Origin: an uncultured Anaerotruncus sp.
GTDB taxonomy: Bacteria > Bacillota > Clostridia > Oscillospirales > Ruminococcaceae
NCBI GenBank assembly: GCA_944385965.1
Contig: CALWZG010000001.1
Location: 1-40,948, forward strand
Direction of reading: 5' to 3'
Length of the DNA: 40,948 nt
The notes beneath the pieces are model-generated. The model saw only the letters and a list, made by a program, of their open reading frames with translations, was not told the origin of the DNA and made no database searches. Positions 8,107 to 16,388 of this stretch are shown here, piece by piece; positions within the stretch are counted from its first letter, which is position 1; every line of letters starts with the position of its first letter. The position numbers were made by a program, and so were the translations under genes.

Positions 8107-8135
8107 TTGTTTCTTTCACTGTAATATGCTATCAT
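8107..8135 (+). promoter_or_regulatory. probable promoter of the threonine operon
   Basis: TTGTTT (8107-8112), 17-bp spacer, TATCAT (8130-8135) in an AT-rich stretch 77 bp before the thrC start. The rest of the 270-bp gap (7942-8211) shows no gene and no recognisable riboswitch. Confidence 0.4.
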
Positions 8136-8211
8136 TTAAAATTATAAAAGATGATAAAAAATTTTAAAAACTAGGATTCATGCTACCGGCATAAAATTGG
8201 GAGGATACATC

Positions 8212-9699
8212 ATGAACTATTGCAGTACGCGAAACAGTGGGTATTCCGTCAGCGCCGCTCAGGCGATTGTGGCTGGTTTGGCTCCCGACGGAGGGTTGTT
8301 TGTACCGGAAAGTCTTCCGGAATTTACACCGGAAGAACTTCAAAGCATGGTTGGGATGGATTACACAAGCCGAGCAGTTCTGGTGCTTTCCAAATTCCTT
8401 ACGGATTTTACCCAGGAGGAACTGAGGGAGTATGTATCAAAAGCCTATGCTTCTTCCAAGTTTCAGCCAAAGGAAGTGGCTCCCCTGCACCGTCTGGACA
8501 GGGAAGCTTATGTTTTGGAGCTGTTCCATGGTCCCACCTGCGCTTTTAAAGATTTTGCCTTACAGCTTTTGCCTTATCTGCTCACCGCCTCCATGCGGAA
8601 AACAGGAGTGGACCATCAGGTGGTCATCCTGGTGGCTACCTCCGGCGATACTGGAAAAGCTGCGCTGGAAGGGTTCGCTGACGTACCCGGCACCCGCATC
8701 TGTGTCTTTTATCCAGATGGGGGCACCAGCAATATCCAGCGTCTCCAGATGACCACCCAGCAGGGAGAAAACGTGATGGTCTATGGGGTGAAGGGTAACT
8801 TTGATGATGCTCAAAATGGGGTGAAGCGGATTTTCACCGACCAACCCTTCCAGAAGGAATTGGAACAGAGAGGTTATGTGCTGTCCTCCGCCAACTCCAT
8901 CAACTGGGGAAGACTGGTGCCTCAGATTGTTTACTATTTCTCCGCCTATTGCCAGCTTGTGGCTCAGGGACAGCTGACCTTCGGGGAAAAGGTGAATTTT
9001 GTAGTTCCCACCGGCAACTTCGGCAATATTCTGGCGGCCTATATCGCGAAAAAATGCGGGCTTCCGGTGAATAAGCTGGTATGTGCCTCCAATCAAAACA
9101 ATGTGCTGACAGACTTTATCCGGGATGGGGTTTACGACCGCAACCGGGAATTTTTCCTCACCATGTCCCCCTCCATGGATATTCTGATTTCCTCCAATCT
9201 GGAGCGGCTGCTTTATCTGCTCTGCGACCGGGATGACAGCCAAGTGCGGGATTTGATGGGGCAGCTGGCTGAGAAGGGGCGCTATACCATAGGAGCGGAC
9301 CTGCTGGCCAAACTAAAGGAAGATTTCCAGGCCAGCTATGCTGACGACTGGCAGACCGACCACTCTATCCATGAAACCAACAAAGCCTATCAATATGTAT
9401 GTGACCCTCATACAGGGGTGGCTTTAAAAACCTATATGGACTACACCGCTTATTTTGGGGACCATACCCTGACGGTGATTGATTCCACCGCCAGCCCCTT
9501 CAAGTTCCCAACCTGTGTGCTGAAAGCCATTGGACATCTGCCTCAGGGGGACGATTTCCAACAGTTGGAGCAGCTTTCCCAAGCCACCGGGCTGCCTGTC
9601 CCTGAAAATCTGGCCAAGCTGCGGGACCTTCCGGAGCGCTTTACCCAAACAGTGGCCCCTGAGGATATGAAGTCCGCTGTTGACAGTTGGCTGCGGTAA
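8212..9699 (+). CDS. thrC: threonine synthase
   Basis: A 495-residue PLP enzyme converting O-phosphohomoserine to threonine. The N-terminus (MNYCSTRNSG...APDGGLFVPE) and the PLP lysine K113 in GPTCAFKDFALQLLPYL are those of the long (fungal/E. coli-like) threonine synthase class. VATSGDTGKAALEGF is the phosphate-binding region and VVPTGNFGNILAAY binds the cofactor. GGGAGG is spaced 7 bp from the ATG at 8212. The next gene begins 13 bp after the stop and probably supplies the phosphohomoserine substrate. No thrA/hom or classical thrB lies nearby. Confidence 0.95.
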   Translation: MNYCSTRNSGYSVSAAQAIVAGLAPDGGLFVPESLPEFTPEELQSMVGMDYTSRAVLVLSKFLTDFTQEELREYVSKAYASSKFQPKEVAPLHRLDREAYVLELFHGPTCAFKDFALQLLPYLLTASMRKTGVDHQVVILVATSGDTGKAALEGFADVPGTRICVFYPDGGTSNIQRLQMTTQQGENVMVYGVKGNFDDAQNGVKRIFTDQPFQKELEQRGYVLSSANSINWGRLVPQIVYYFSAYCQLVAQGQLTFGEKVNFVVPTGNFGNILAAYIAKKCGLPVNKLVCASNQNNVLTDFIRDGVYDRNREFFLTMSPSMDILISSNLERLLYLLCDRDDSQVRDLMGQLAEKGRYTIGADLLAKLKEDFQASYADDWQTDHSIHETNKAYQYVCDPHTGVALKTYMDYTAYFGDHTLTVIDSTASPFKFPTCVLKAIGHLPQGDDFQQLEQLSQATGLPVPENLAKLRDLPERFTQTVAPEDMKSAVDSWLR

Positions 9700-9712
9700 C
9701 GGAGGTGTTGTG

Positions 9713-10927
9713 GTGAAATATCTGGTCATGCTTGGGGACGGAATGGCGGATACCCCAGTGGAAGCTTTGGGAGGGAAAACACCGCTGCAAGCGGCGGAAA
9801 AACCTCATATGGATTTTTTAGCTCAGCATGGGTCCTCGGGGATGGCTCAGACTGTTCCCGAGGGGATGCCCCCAGGCTCAGACACCGCCAACCTGTCGGT
9901 GATGGGATATGACCCAACCATCTATTACAGCGGGCGCTCCCCGCTGGAAGCGGTCAGCATGGGAATTCAGCTGGCACCGGATGATGTGGCCTTCCGGTGT
10001 AATCTGGTAACCCTGTCGGAGGAAGCCCGGCTGGAGGACTGTGTGATGGTGGATTATTCCGCGGGGGAAATCTCCACCCAGGAATCCACCCAGCTTATCC
10101 GTTTTCTGGCGGAGCAGTTGGATACCAGCCAGCGGCATCTTTATCCCGGCATCAGCTACCGCCATTGTCTGGTGCTGAACCAGGCTGAGATTGGCACGCC
10201 ATGCACGCCGCCCCATGATATTACCGGTAAACCGGTCCAGGGCCATCTGCCCCAGGGAAAATATGGGGAGGCCCTTTTGGAGCTGATGGAGCGTTCCAGA
10301 ACCCTTCTGGCCAATCATCCTGTGAATCTGGCAAGAATCGCCCAAGGTAAAAACCCCGCCAACTGCTGCTGGTTCTGGGGGGAGGGGACCCGTCCCACTC
10401 TGCCTTTGTTTGAGGAGAAGTTTGGAGTCAAGGGAGGCGTCATCTCCGCCGTGGATTTGATTAAAGGAATCGGAATCTGCGCCGGTCTTACCAGTGTGGA
10501 TGTTCCCGGGGTTACCGGAAACTGGGATACCAATTTTTCCGGCAAGGCCCAGGCTGCTCTGGAACTGTATCGGAAAGGGTATGATTTTGTTTATATCCAT
10601 GTGGAGGCCCCGGACGAGTGCGGCCATCATGGAGATTTGGAGCATAAGATTCAGTCCATCCAGTCCATTGACCGGGAAATTTTGGGGCCGGTAATGGAAG
10701 GCTTGCGGGAAATGGGGGAGCCGTTTCGGATTTTGCTGGCCCCCGACCATCCCACCCCTCTGGCCATCCGCACCCATACCCCCGACCCAATTCCATTTGT
10801 GATTTATGACAGCCAATCTGAGGGAAAGTTCCCCACAGAAAGTTATTGTGAGGCGCAGGCTTCCAGTACAGGCTGGTTTGTTCCCAAAGGCTGCCAGCTC
10901 ATGGAGACCCTTCTTCAGAGAAGGTAA
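9713..10927 (+). CDS. ApgM-like phosphoglycerate mutase homologue; probable homoserine kinase
   Basis: A 404-residue alkaline-phosphatase-superfamily protein like archaeal-type cofactor-independent phosphoglycerate mutase (ApgM). It shows YLVMLGDGMADTP at the N-terminus (metal Asp), PGSDTANLSVMGYDP with the nucleophilic Ser, YIHVEAPDECGHHGD, and APDHPTP near the C-terminus. Relatives lying next to thrC or homoserine dehydrogenase form a subfamily proposed to be a non-homologous homoserine kinase. The tight thrC linkage (13 bp) and absence of thrB support that here; glycolytic mutase is the alternative. GTG at 9713 is chosen: GGAGG is 7 bp away and MKYLVML is the family start. Confidence 0.85.
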   Translation: MKYLVMLGDGMADTPVEALGGKTPLQAAEKPHMDFLAQHGSSGMAQTVPEGMPPGSDTANLSVMGYDPTIYYSGRSPLEAVSMGIQLAPDDVAFRCNLVTLSEEARLEDCVMVDYSAGEISTQESTQLIRFLAEQLDTSQRHLYPGISYRHCLVLNQAEIGTPCTPPHDITGKPVQGHLPQGKYGEALLELMERSRTLLANHPVNLARIAQGKNPANCCWFWGEGTRPTLPLFEEKFGVKGGVISAVDLIKGIGICAGLTSVDVPGVTGNWDTNFSGKAQAALELYRKGYDFVYIHVEAPDECGHHGDLEHKIQSIQSIDREILGPVMEGLREMGEPFRILLAPDHPTPLAIRTHTPDPIPFVIYDSQSEGKFPTESYCEAQASSTGWFVPKGCQLMETLLQRR

Positions 10928-10932
10928 CACCC

Positions 10933-10974
10933 ATTCCAAAGGCGTATTTTTGGATGCGCCTTTGGAATTTAAAT
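10933..10974 (+). terminator. intrinsic terminator of the thrC operon
   Basis: ATTCCAAAGGCG (10933-10944) pairs with CGCCTTTGGAAT (10957-10968), followed by a T-rich tract. Confidence 0.75.
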
Positions 10975-11001
10975 TTTTTTGAAGTTTTTTGCAAAAAACA
11001 G

Positions 11002-11030
11002 TTGACAACAGGAGTAGCCGATGCTATAAT
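11002..11030 (+). promoter_or_regulatory. perfect consensus sigma-A promoter for tRNA-Leu
   Basis: TTGACA (11002-11007), 17-bp spacer, TATAAT (11025-11030). Both hexamers match consensus exactly and the spacing is optimal. The tRNA begins 32 bp after the -10 box. Confidence 0.85.
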
Positions 11031-11062
11031 AAACAAGCAACGTCGAGAGACGCTTCCGATAC

Positions 11063-11149
11063 GCGGGTATGGCGGAATTGGCAGACGCGTTAGATTCAGG
11101 TTCTAATGGTCGCAAGGCTGTGCAGGTTCAAGTCCTGTTACCCGCACCA
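11063..11149 (+). tRNA. tRNA-Leu (CAG)
   Basis: An 87-nt class II tRNA with genomically encoded CCA. Acceptor GCGGGTA pairs with TACCCGC. The D-arm is typical of Leu (GGCGGAATTGGCAGACGC). The anticodon stem TTAGA/TCTAA encloses loop TTCAGGT with anticodon CAG at 11097-11099. The long variable arm is TGGTCGCAAGGCTG, and the T-arm is GCAGGTTCAAGTCCTGT. It is a single-gene unit with its own promoter and terminator. Confidence 0.97.
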
Positions 11150-11154
11150 AAAGA

Positions 11155-11180
11155 AAAGGACACCGAAAGGTGTCCTTTTT
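11155..11180 (+). terminator. terminator of tRNA-Leu
   Basis: AAAGGACACC (11155-11164), GAAA tetraloop, GGTGTCCTTT (11169-11178), T-run. It starts 6 bp after the CCA end. Confidence 0.9.
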
Positions 11181-11231
11181 CGTTTCTGTCATAAAAAGGC
11201 AAACAAGTTTCTAGGATTGCTCATAAAAGCA

Positions 11232-11271
11232 GAAAAGCCCGCTCTGGATAGATTTCCAGAGCGGGCTTTTC
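11232..11271. terminator. terminator shared by the tRNA and alr units
   Basis: GAAAAGCCCGCTCTGG (11232-11247) pairs perfectly with CCAGAGCGGGCTTTTC (11256-11271). The 16-bp stem faces the alr stop and is flanked by short A/T runs on both sides. Confidence 0.75.
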
Positions 11272-11316
11272 ATAATTGGTTTGGTTTTATCCAACGTTTA
11301 TTCTCACAGGGTTGGT

Positions 11317-12507
11317 TTATAAAGTGGAAATCACATAATCAATTGCGGCGATTTCCTTCCCATCCCGCATATAAACCCGGGGGACCCGCCGGCCAATCAG
11401 GCAGCACTCCTCATAGTTAATGGTGTTGTTGATGGCGGCGAAGTCATCCAGGGAGATGGACAAATCCCCTTCTTTTCCCAGCAGGGTAACCACATCTCCA
11501 GATTTCACATTGGGAATATCGGTTACATCCACCATCAGCTGATCCATACAGACGCTGCCGATAATGGGAGCCTTATGGCCGTGAACCAACACATGCCCCT
11601 TATTGGTGAAGTTGCGGCGGTACCCATCCGCATATCCAATAGCCACCGAGGCCACCACCGTAGGCCGCTGGGTGGAGAAACGGCGGCCATAGCTGAGGGC
11701 CACACCGGCTTCCAGCTTTTTCACCATGGTCACAATAGCGTACAGGGACATAGCGGGACGAAGGTCCGCTTTTCCCACACATTCCTGAGAGGGGTCCAGC
11801 CCATACAGCACATCCCCCAGCCGCACCATATCCAAATGGTATTGGGGGTAGGTCAGGGCCGCCGCGCTGTTGCAGCAGTGCCGCAGGGAGAAGTGGATGC
11901 CCTGCTCCTCCAAAAGCTGGATGACCCGCTGGAAGGTGTGAAACTGGCTGTGGGTAAAGGCCTCGCTGTCCGGGCTGTACTCGTCGGCGCAGGCGAAATG
12001 GGTAAAAATCCCCTGGCAGTCCAGATTTGGCAGGGCGCAGGCGGCGGCAATTTCACGGGCCGCCTCGGCTTCGTGGCCGTGCTGAGCATAGAAGCCGATA
12101 CGGCTCATGCCGGTGTCCACCTTGATGTGACAGTCCAGCCGTACCCGTTGGGCTTGGGCGGCTTTGGACAGCTCTTTGGCATATTCAGAAGAATAAACCG
12201 TTTGGGTAATGGTCATGGCGGCCAGCATCCCTGCCAGCTCAGGAGGGGTAAACCCAAGAATCAGGATGGGTTTGGTCACATCCTGCCGCCGCAGGGAGAT
12301 GGCCTCGTTGATATTGGACACAGCGAACCAGTGGGCGCCTTCTCGCTGAAGGGCTCGGGATACATACCCATCTCCATGTCCATAAGCGTCTGCCTTCACC
12401 ACTGCCATGGTGCGGCAGCCGGGGGACAATCGTTTTTTCAGTTCGTGAAAGTTGTGGGCGATGGCGTCCAAATCAATTTCCGCCCAGGTGCGGCGCAGAT
12501 AATCCAT
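11317..12507 (-). CDS. alr: alanine racemase
   Basis: A 396-residue PLP enzyme interconverting L- and D-alanine for peptidoglycan. The PLP lysine is K38 in MAVVKADAYGHGDGYV. The second catalytic base is the Tyr in ALSYGRRFS (about residue 260). The substrate-binding segment VGSVCMDQLMVDVT and the C-terminal QxxRVPRVY region are present, and length is normal. ATG at 12507 follows AAAGGAG by 8 bp; a GTG three codons upstream overlaps the ribosome binding site. It is the second gene of a two-gene unit behind a 55-residue membrane protein. Spore formers often carry a second racemase, so this may be either the vegetative or the spore copy. Confidence 0.95.
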   Translation of the reverse strand: MDYLRRTWAEIDLDAIAHNFHELKKRLSPGCRTMAVVKADAYGHGDGYVSRALQREGAHWFAVSNINEAISLRRQDVTKPILILGFTPPELAGMLAAMTITQTVYSSEYAKELSKAAQAQRVRLDCHIKVDTGMSRIGFYAQHGHEAEAAREIAAACALPNLDCQGIFTHFACADEYSPDSEAFTHSQFHTFQRVIQLLEEQGIHFSLRHCCNSAAALTYPQYHLDMVRLGDVLYGLDPSQECVGKADLRPAMSLYAIVTMVKKLEAGVALSYGRRFSTQRPTVVASVAIGYADGYRRNFTNKGHVLVHGHKAPIIGSVCMDQLMVDVTDIPNVKSGDVVTLLGKEGDLSISLDDFAAINNTINYEECCLIGRRVPRVYMRDGKEIAAIDYVISTL

Positions 12508-12532
12508 AGGAAACACTCCTTTATGTCAAAAC

Positions 12533-12700
12533 TTATCGCCGGATCATCAGAAGGGAAAGCCCGGTGGTATTCAGAAGAACGGATAAGCCCAGGCTGACCA
12601 GCGCCCAAGGGCTGTTTGTGTTGAATAAAAGAAGCAGGGCGACGAACAATACTACCACGCCTATGGCGAGAAATCGAAGCCCCAGTCGATTTTTTTTCAT
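12533..12700 (-). CDS. 55-aa membrane protein upstream of alr
   Basis: A short frame starting MKKNRLGLRFLAIGVVVLF and ending SLLMIRR. It has two predicted transmembrane segments (about residues 9-26 and 30-50) separated by a FNTNSPW turn, with positive charge at both ends. AAAGGAG sits 6 bp before the ATG and the stop lies 25 bp before alr, so it is translated first from the alr promoter. No family is recognised; it could be a small envelope protein. Confidence 0.6.
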   Translation of the reverse strand: MKKNRLGLRFLAIGVVVLFVALLLLFNTNSPWALVSLGLSVLLNTTGLSLLMIRR

Positions 12701-12752
12701 AAAGCGCTCCTTTCAAAGGGGTGGGGACCCTGTCAAATAAGGGACATTCCTT

Positions 12753-12781
12753 ACTATACACCAACAAGAGGCGCTTTACAA
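12753..12781 (-). promoter_or_regulatory. promoter of the small-membrane-protein/alr unit
   Basis: Minus strand: TTGTAA (plus-strand 12776-12781), 17-bp spacer, TATAGT (12753-12758). It lies 53 bp upstream of the first ATG at 12700. Confidence 0.6.
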
Positions 12782-12832
12782 CCGGACATAAAAATTTAAG
12801 AATTTTGTAATGGATGCAAGGAGGAACTTCCC

Positions 12833-13702
12833 ATGAGACTCTTTCGGACTGATTTGGCGGTGGAATCCGCCGCCCTTTTTCGGGAGCAGCTTCCCCAGGG
12901 GGTTGAGGTGGAGGAATATCAAAAAGAGGGGGTGAAGGTCAGCTCGGTGCGGATTTTCTCTCAGGAGGGAGCCAGCCAGCTGGGGAAAGCCCCTGGGCGC
13001 TATGTGACGGTGGAGCTGCCCCCGGTTTCCGGTTCGGTGGCCCCCTCTGACGATGTGACCCATCTGGTGGCCCAGGAGTTATCCAGCCTGCTTCCCCCAG
13101 AAGGAAGCGTGCTGGTGGTGGGGCTGGGAAATGAGCAGATGACCCCGGATGCTTTGGGCCCCCGTACCGCCCGGCAGATTTTGGTGACCCGCCATATCCC
13201 GGCTCAGATAGCCCGTCAGACCGGACTGGGGCAGCTTCGGCCGGTGGCCGCCATAGCCACGGGGGTGCTGGGGCAAACCGGGATTGAGACAGGGGAACTG
13301 GTCCGCTCGGTGGTACGGGACCTGTCCCCGGCGGCGGTGATTGTGGTGGACGCTTTGGCGGCCCGCTCCCTTTCCCGACTGGGGAACACCATTCAAATGG
13401 CAGACGCTGGGATTTCCCCAGGCTCTGGGGTGCAGAACGCCCGGAAGGAGCTGAGCCGGGAGACCTTGGGGGTTCCGGTGATTTCTATGGGGATTCCCAC
13501 GGTAGTGGATGGGGCCACCCTGGCCTGTGACCTGCTGGGAGGGGACGAGCGGAACCTGACCTTCCAGGCCAGGTCTATGATGGTGACCCCCAGGGACATT
13601 GATGCTGTAATTGAGCGGGGGGCCAAACACCTGTCTCTGGCCATTAACGCCGCCCTGCATCCCAGGCTCTCCTTGGAGGATATCACTTATCTGGTGTCGT
13701 AA
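12833..13702 (+). CDS. gpr: germination protease (GPR endopeptidase)
   Basis: A 289-residue spore protease (family A25) that degrades small acid-soluble proteins during germination. The N-terminus MRLFRTDLAVESAAL matches the propeptide/cleavage region FRTDLAVE, from which the zymogen loses a short peptide. VVGLGNEQMTPDALGPRTA is the hallmark motif, with catalytic-site Asp residues. AIATGVLGQTGIETGE, VIVVDALAARS and ISMGIPTVVDGAT complete the family pattern. AAGGAGG lies 8 bp before the ATG. In relatives it is made in the forespore (sigma G); I did not find a convincing sigma-G promoter. It is divergent from the alr unit. This is strong evidence of a spore-forming host. Confidence 0.95.
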   Translation: MRLFRTDLAVESAALFREQLPQGVEVEEYQKEGVKVSSVRIFSQEGASQLGKAPGRYVTVELPPVSGSVAPSDDVTHLVAQELSSLLPPEGSVLVVGLGNEQMTPDALGPRTARQILVTRHIPAQIARQTGLGQLRPVAAIATGVLGQTGIETGELVRSVVRDLSPAAVIVVDALAARSLSRLGNTIQMADAGISPGSGVQNARKELSRETLGVPVISMGIPTVVDGATLACDLLGGDERNLTFQARSMMVTPRDIDAVIERGAKHLSLAINAALHPRLSLEDITYLVS

Positions 13703-13817
13703 GGGGGCGGATTGTGCCTTTGGAGGCAAAGCTTAAAATTTCTTTCTGGAGAAAAGCCCCGTAGAAATTTCAGGCTCTTGGTATCCCGCTTTTTGAGGGA
13801 AAATGCGAGGAATCCCC

Positions 13818-13846
13818 TTGCTATCTGATTGGGAAGCGCATATAAT
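13818..13846 (+). promoter_or_regulatory. promoter of murD
   Basis: TTGCTA (13818-13823), 17-bp spacer, perfect TATAAT (13841-13846), 66 bp before the murD start. Confidence 0.6.
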
Positions 13847-13867
13847 GGTAAGGTCAATCAAAGAGTA

Positions 13868-13890
13868 TCAGCCTGGAATCCCCAGGCTGA
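13868..13890 (+). other. hairpin in the murD 5' leader
   Basis: TCAGCCTGG (13868-13876), loop AATCC, CCAGGCTGA (13882-13890). It is a perfect 9-bp stem between the predicted transcription start and the ribosome binding site. No T-run follows, so it is not a normal terminator; it may stabilise the mRNA or affect translation. Confidence 0.45.
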
Positions 13891-13912
13891 GTCAATATAG
13901 GAGGCGGGACGC

Positions 13913-15304
13913 ATGGACAGCAGGGTGCAGCGTTTTTTTGATGAAATTAAAGGGCGGCGGATTGCCGTAATTGGCATTGGGGTGAGCCATACCGATTTAA
14001 TCACCCGGTTTCAGGAGCGGGGCGCCAAAGTGGTAGCCTGTGACAAGCGGGACCGGGAGCGTATCGGAACCGCCCTGTGCGAGAATTTTGAGGCCATGGG
14101 TGTGGAGCTGCGGCTGGGGGAGGACTATCTGGAAGGTCTCTCAGCGGATATGGTGCTGAGGACCCCCGGCATGTATTTTTATCATCCGGTTTTGCAGGAC
14201 CTCCGTCGGGATGGGGTGATTGTCACCAGCGAGATGGAGCTGTTTTTCGATTTATGCCCCTGTAAAACCATTGCGGTCACTGGCAGCGACGGAAAAACCA
14301 CAACCACCACGCTGATTGCCGAAATGCTCAAGGAGACAGGACATCGGGTTCATCTGGGGGGAAACATTGGGCGTCCCCTGATGCCCCTGCTGGCGGATAT
14401 TCGCCCCAATGATTACGCTGTGGTGGAGCTGTCCAGCTTTCAGTTGATTTCCATGCGGGAAAGCCCGGATATTGCGGTCATCACCAACATCGCCCCCAAC
14501 CATCTGGATGTGCATAAGGATATGGAGGAGTATGTAAACGCCAAGCGGAATATCCTGTTACATCAGCATGCCTTCTCCCGCTCGGTGTTTGGAGTGGACA
14601 ACGCTTTGGCAGCTTCCTTGGAGGGAGATGCCAGAGGACAGATTATGGAGTTCTCAGTGAATCATTCGGTGCGCACTGGAGCCTATCTGGGAGAAGATGG
14701 GATAATTTATATGGCGGTGAACGGTCAGGCTGAAAAGGTGATGCGCCGGGAAGACATTCGGTTGCCGGGCATCCACAATGTACAGAACTATCTGGCTGCT
14801 ATCAGTGCTGTATGGGGCCACGCCGACCTGGATGCCATCAGGAACGTGGCCTCCGAGTTCGGTGGGGTGGAGCATCGGATAGAGCTGGTGCGGGAGAAAA
14901 ATGGGGTGAAATGGTACAATGATTCCATCGCTACCTCCCCTACCCGGGCTATGGCCGGTCTGGACAGCTTCCAGCAGAAGATTATCCTGCTGGCGGGTGG
15001 GTATGACAAGCATATCCCTTATGAGCCTCTGGCCCCCAAGCTGATGGAGAAGGTAAAAATCCTGATTCTCAGCGGCCCCACTAGTCCTAAGATTGAGGAA
15101 GCCCTCAAGTCCTATGAGGGCTATGACCCCAGCAAAATCGAAATTCTTCATGTAAAGGATTTGGAGGAAGGTGTGGGACGGGCTAACGACTTGGCCCAGC
15201 CGGGGGATATTGTTTCCCTGTCTCCAGCCTCCGCCTCCTTTGACGCTTATCCCAATTTCGAGGCTCGGGGCCGCCACTTCAAAGACCTGGTGAAGGCCCT
15301 GTAA
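13913..15304 (+). CDS. murD: UDP-N-acetylmuramoyl-L-alanine--D-glutamate ligase
   Basis: A 463-residue Mur ligase adding D-Glu to UDP-MurNAc-L-Ala in the cytosol. The N-terminal Rossmann-like domain has RIAVIGIGVSHTDL. The ATP P-loop is AVTGSDGKTTTTTL (about residue 120). LGGNIGRPL and VVELSSFQL bind the substrate and metal, TNIAPNHLDVHK is the conserved central motif, and YNDSIATSPTRAMAGL with LLAGGYDKHIPYEPL in the C-terminal domain are typical MurD. GGAGG precedes the ATG by 8 bp. It stands alone, away from a dcw cluster, with its own promoter. The M42 genes follow 56 bp after the stop and could be cotranscribed. Confidence 0.95.
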   Translation: MDSRVQRFFDEIKGRRIAVIGIGVSHTDLITRFQERGAKVVACDKRDRERIGTALCENFEAMGVELRLGEDYLEGLSADMVLRTPGMYFYHPVLQDLRRDGVIVTSEMELFFDLCPCKTIAVTGSDGKTTTTTLIAEMLKETGHRVHLGGNIGRPLMPLLADIRPNDYAVVELSSFQLISMRESPDIAVITNIAPNHLDVHKDMEEYVNAKRNILLHQHAFSRSVFGVDNALAASLEGDARGQIMEFSVNHSVRTGAYLGEDGIIYMAVNGQAEKVMRREDIRLPGIHNVQNYLAAISAVWGHADLDAIRNVASEFGGVEHRIELVREKNGVKWYNDSIATSPTRAMAGLDSFQQKIILLAGGYDKHIPYEPLAPKLMEKVKILILSGPTSPKIEEALKSYEGYDPSKIEILHVKDLEEGVGRANDLAQPGDIVSLSPASASFDAYPNFEARGRHFKDLVKAL

Positions 15305-15359
15305 ACCAGTCAAAACCACTTTTTATCTTAATAACCCGGATTGAAGCGAGGTGTTTTTT

Positions 15360-16385
15360 ATGGAAGTTTCTCAATTGCTTTTGGAGTTGGCCCAGCCCCC
15401 AGGGGTATCAGGCTGGGAGGCTTTAGCCCTGGAGAAGATGCGAACCTACTTAGAACCCTTGGGGACTTGTCAGGTGTCCCCTCTGGGAAGCCTGTATTGC
15501 TTTGTGAAGGAGGTTCCGGGAAAACCTCATGTGATGCTCAACGCCCATGTGGACGGCATTGGGATGGTGGTCAGCTATATTGATGAAAAAGGATTCCTGC
15601 GGGTGGGAAACTGTGGCGGCCTGGACCGCTCCACTGTACTGGCGGCCCAGGTGATTGTGTATACTCCGGAAGGAGAGCTTCCTGGGGTGGTCTGCACCAT
15701 TCCTCCCCATCTCAACCCAGATGATTCCAAGCTGCCCAAGATGGAGGAACTGGCCATTGATGTGGGCCTGAGCGGGGAAGCCGCCAAGGAGAAAATCCCC
15801 TTGGGAAGCCGTATTACCATGAGAAGTCCGGGAGGATGTCTGCTGGGAGGCAAGGTGGCTTCCCCGGTGCTGGACGATCGGGCAGGCTGTGCCGCGGTGA
15901 TTTTGGCGGCCCAGAAGCTGGCGCCCCAAAAGCTGAACTGCTCTTTAACAGTGGCGCTCACCTCTATGGAGGAGGTGGGCAGCCAAGGAGCCAAAACCGC
16001 CGCCCAAGCTCTGGCACCAGATATGGCTTTTGTGGTGGATGTGTCCTTTGGACAGTGTCCTGGGGTAGAGCCACGGAAAGCCGGGAAGCTGGGGGCCGGG
16101 CCCATGCTGGGGATTGCCCCCATCCTGGACAACGCCCTGATTCACAGTCTGCGGCAGATTGCCAAGGAGTGCCAGATTCCTTATCAGGAAGAGGTTATGG
16201 GAGGCTCCACCGGAACCGACGCCGACGCCATCGCCTCGGCGGGAGCCGGGGTGCGGTGCGCTATGCTTTCCATCCCCCAACGGTATATGCATACCCCTGT
16301 GGAGGTGGTGGACGCTGCTGACGTACAAGCCACAGCGGATTTGATTTGCGCTTATCTTTCAGAGGAGTTTGGCGAGGGGGAATAA
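15360..16385 (+). CDS. M42-family aminopeptidase (first of tandem pair)
   Basis: A 341-residue cobalt/zinc aminopeptidase of the M42 (FrvX/glutamyl aminopeptidase, TET-like) family, expected to form large cytosolic dodecamers that digest short peptides. Metal and catalytic residues are visible: NAHVDGIG (first His and Asp), VLDDRAGCA (bridging Asp), TSMEEVGSQGA (catalytic Glu pair), VVDVSF (Asp) and RYMHTPVE (last His). ATG at 15360 is used because GAGG lies 8 bp upstream; the GTG at 15351 overlaps it. A paralogue begins 3 bp after the stop. Confidence 0.88.
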   Translation: MEVSQLLLELAQPPGVSGWEALALEKMRTYLEPLGTCQVSPLGSLYCFVKEVPGKPHVMLNAHVDGIGMVVSYIDEKGFLRVGNCGGLDRSTVLAAQVIVYTPEGELPGVVCTIPPHLNPDDSKLPKMEELAIDVGLSGEAAKEKIPLGSRITMRSPGGCLLGGKVASPVLDDRAGCAAVILAAQKLAPQKLNCSLTVALTSMEEVGSQGAKTAAQALAPDMAFVVDVSFGQCPGVEPRKAGKLGAGPMLGIAPILDNALIHSLRQIAKECQIPYQEEVMGGSTGTDADAIASAGAGVRCAMLSIPQRYMHTPVEVVDAADVQATADLICAYLSEEFGEGE

Positions 16386-16388
16386 GGA

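Noticed and set aside
7806..8147. Plus-strand frame spanning the M14 gene end and the intergenic region
   Set aside because: It begins inside the carboxypeptidase gene, has no ribosome binding site and no recognisable domain.
9878..11008. 376-residue minus-strand frame opposite the phosphoglycerate-mutase-like gene
   Set aside because: Antisense shadow of a GC-rich gene: its composition is Gly/Pro/Gln/His-rich and it covers the terminator and promoter of the next unit.
11575..12597. 340-residue plus-strand frame opposite alanine racemase
   Set aside because: Antisense shadow; the minus strand clearly encodes alr with all catalytic residues.
12701..12832. Sigma-G promoter for gpr
   Set aside because: Expected from family knowledge, but no convincing -35/-10 pair with correct spacing was found.
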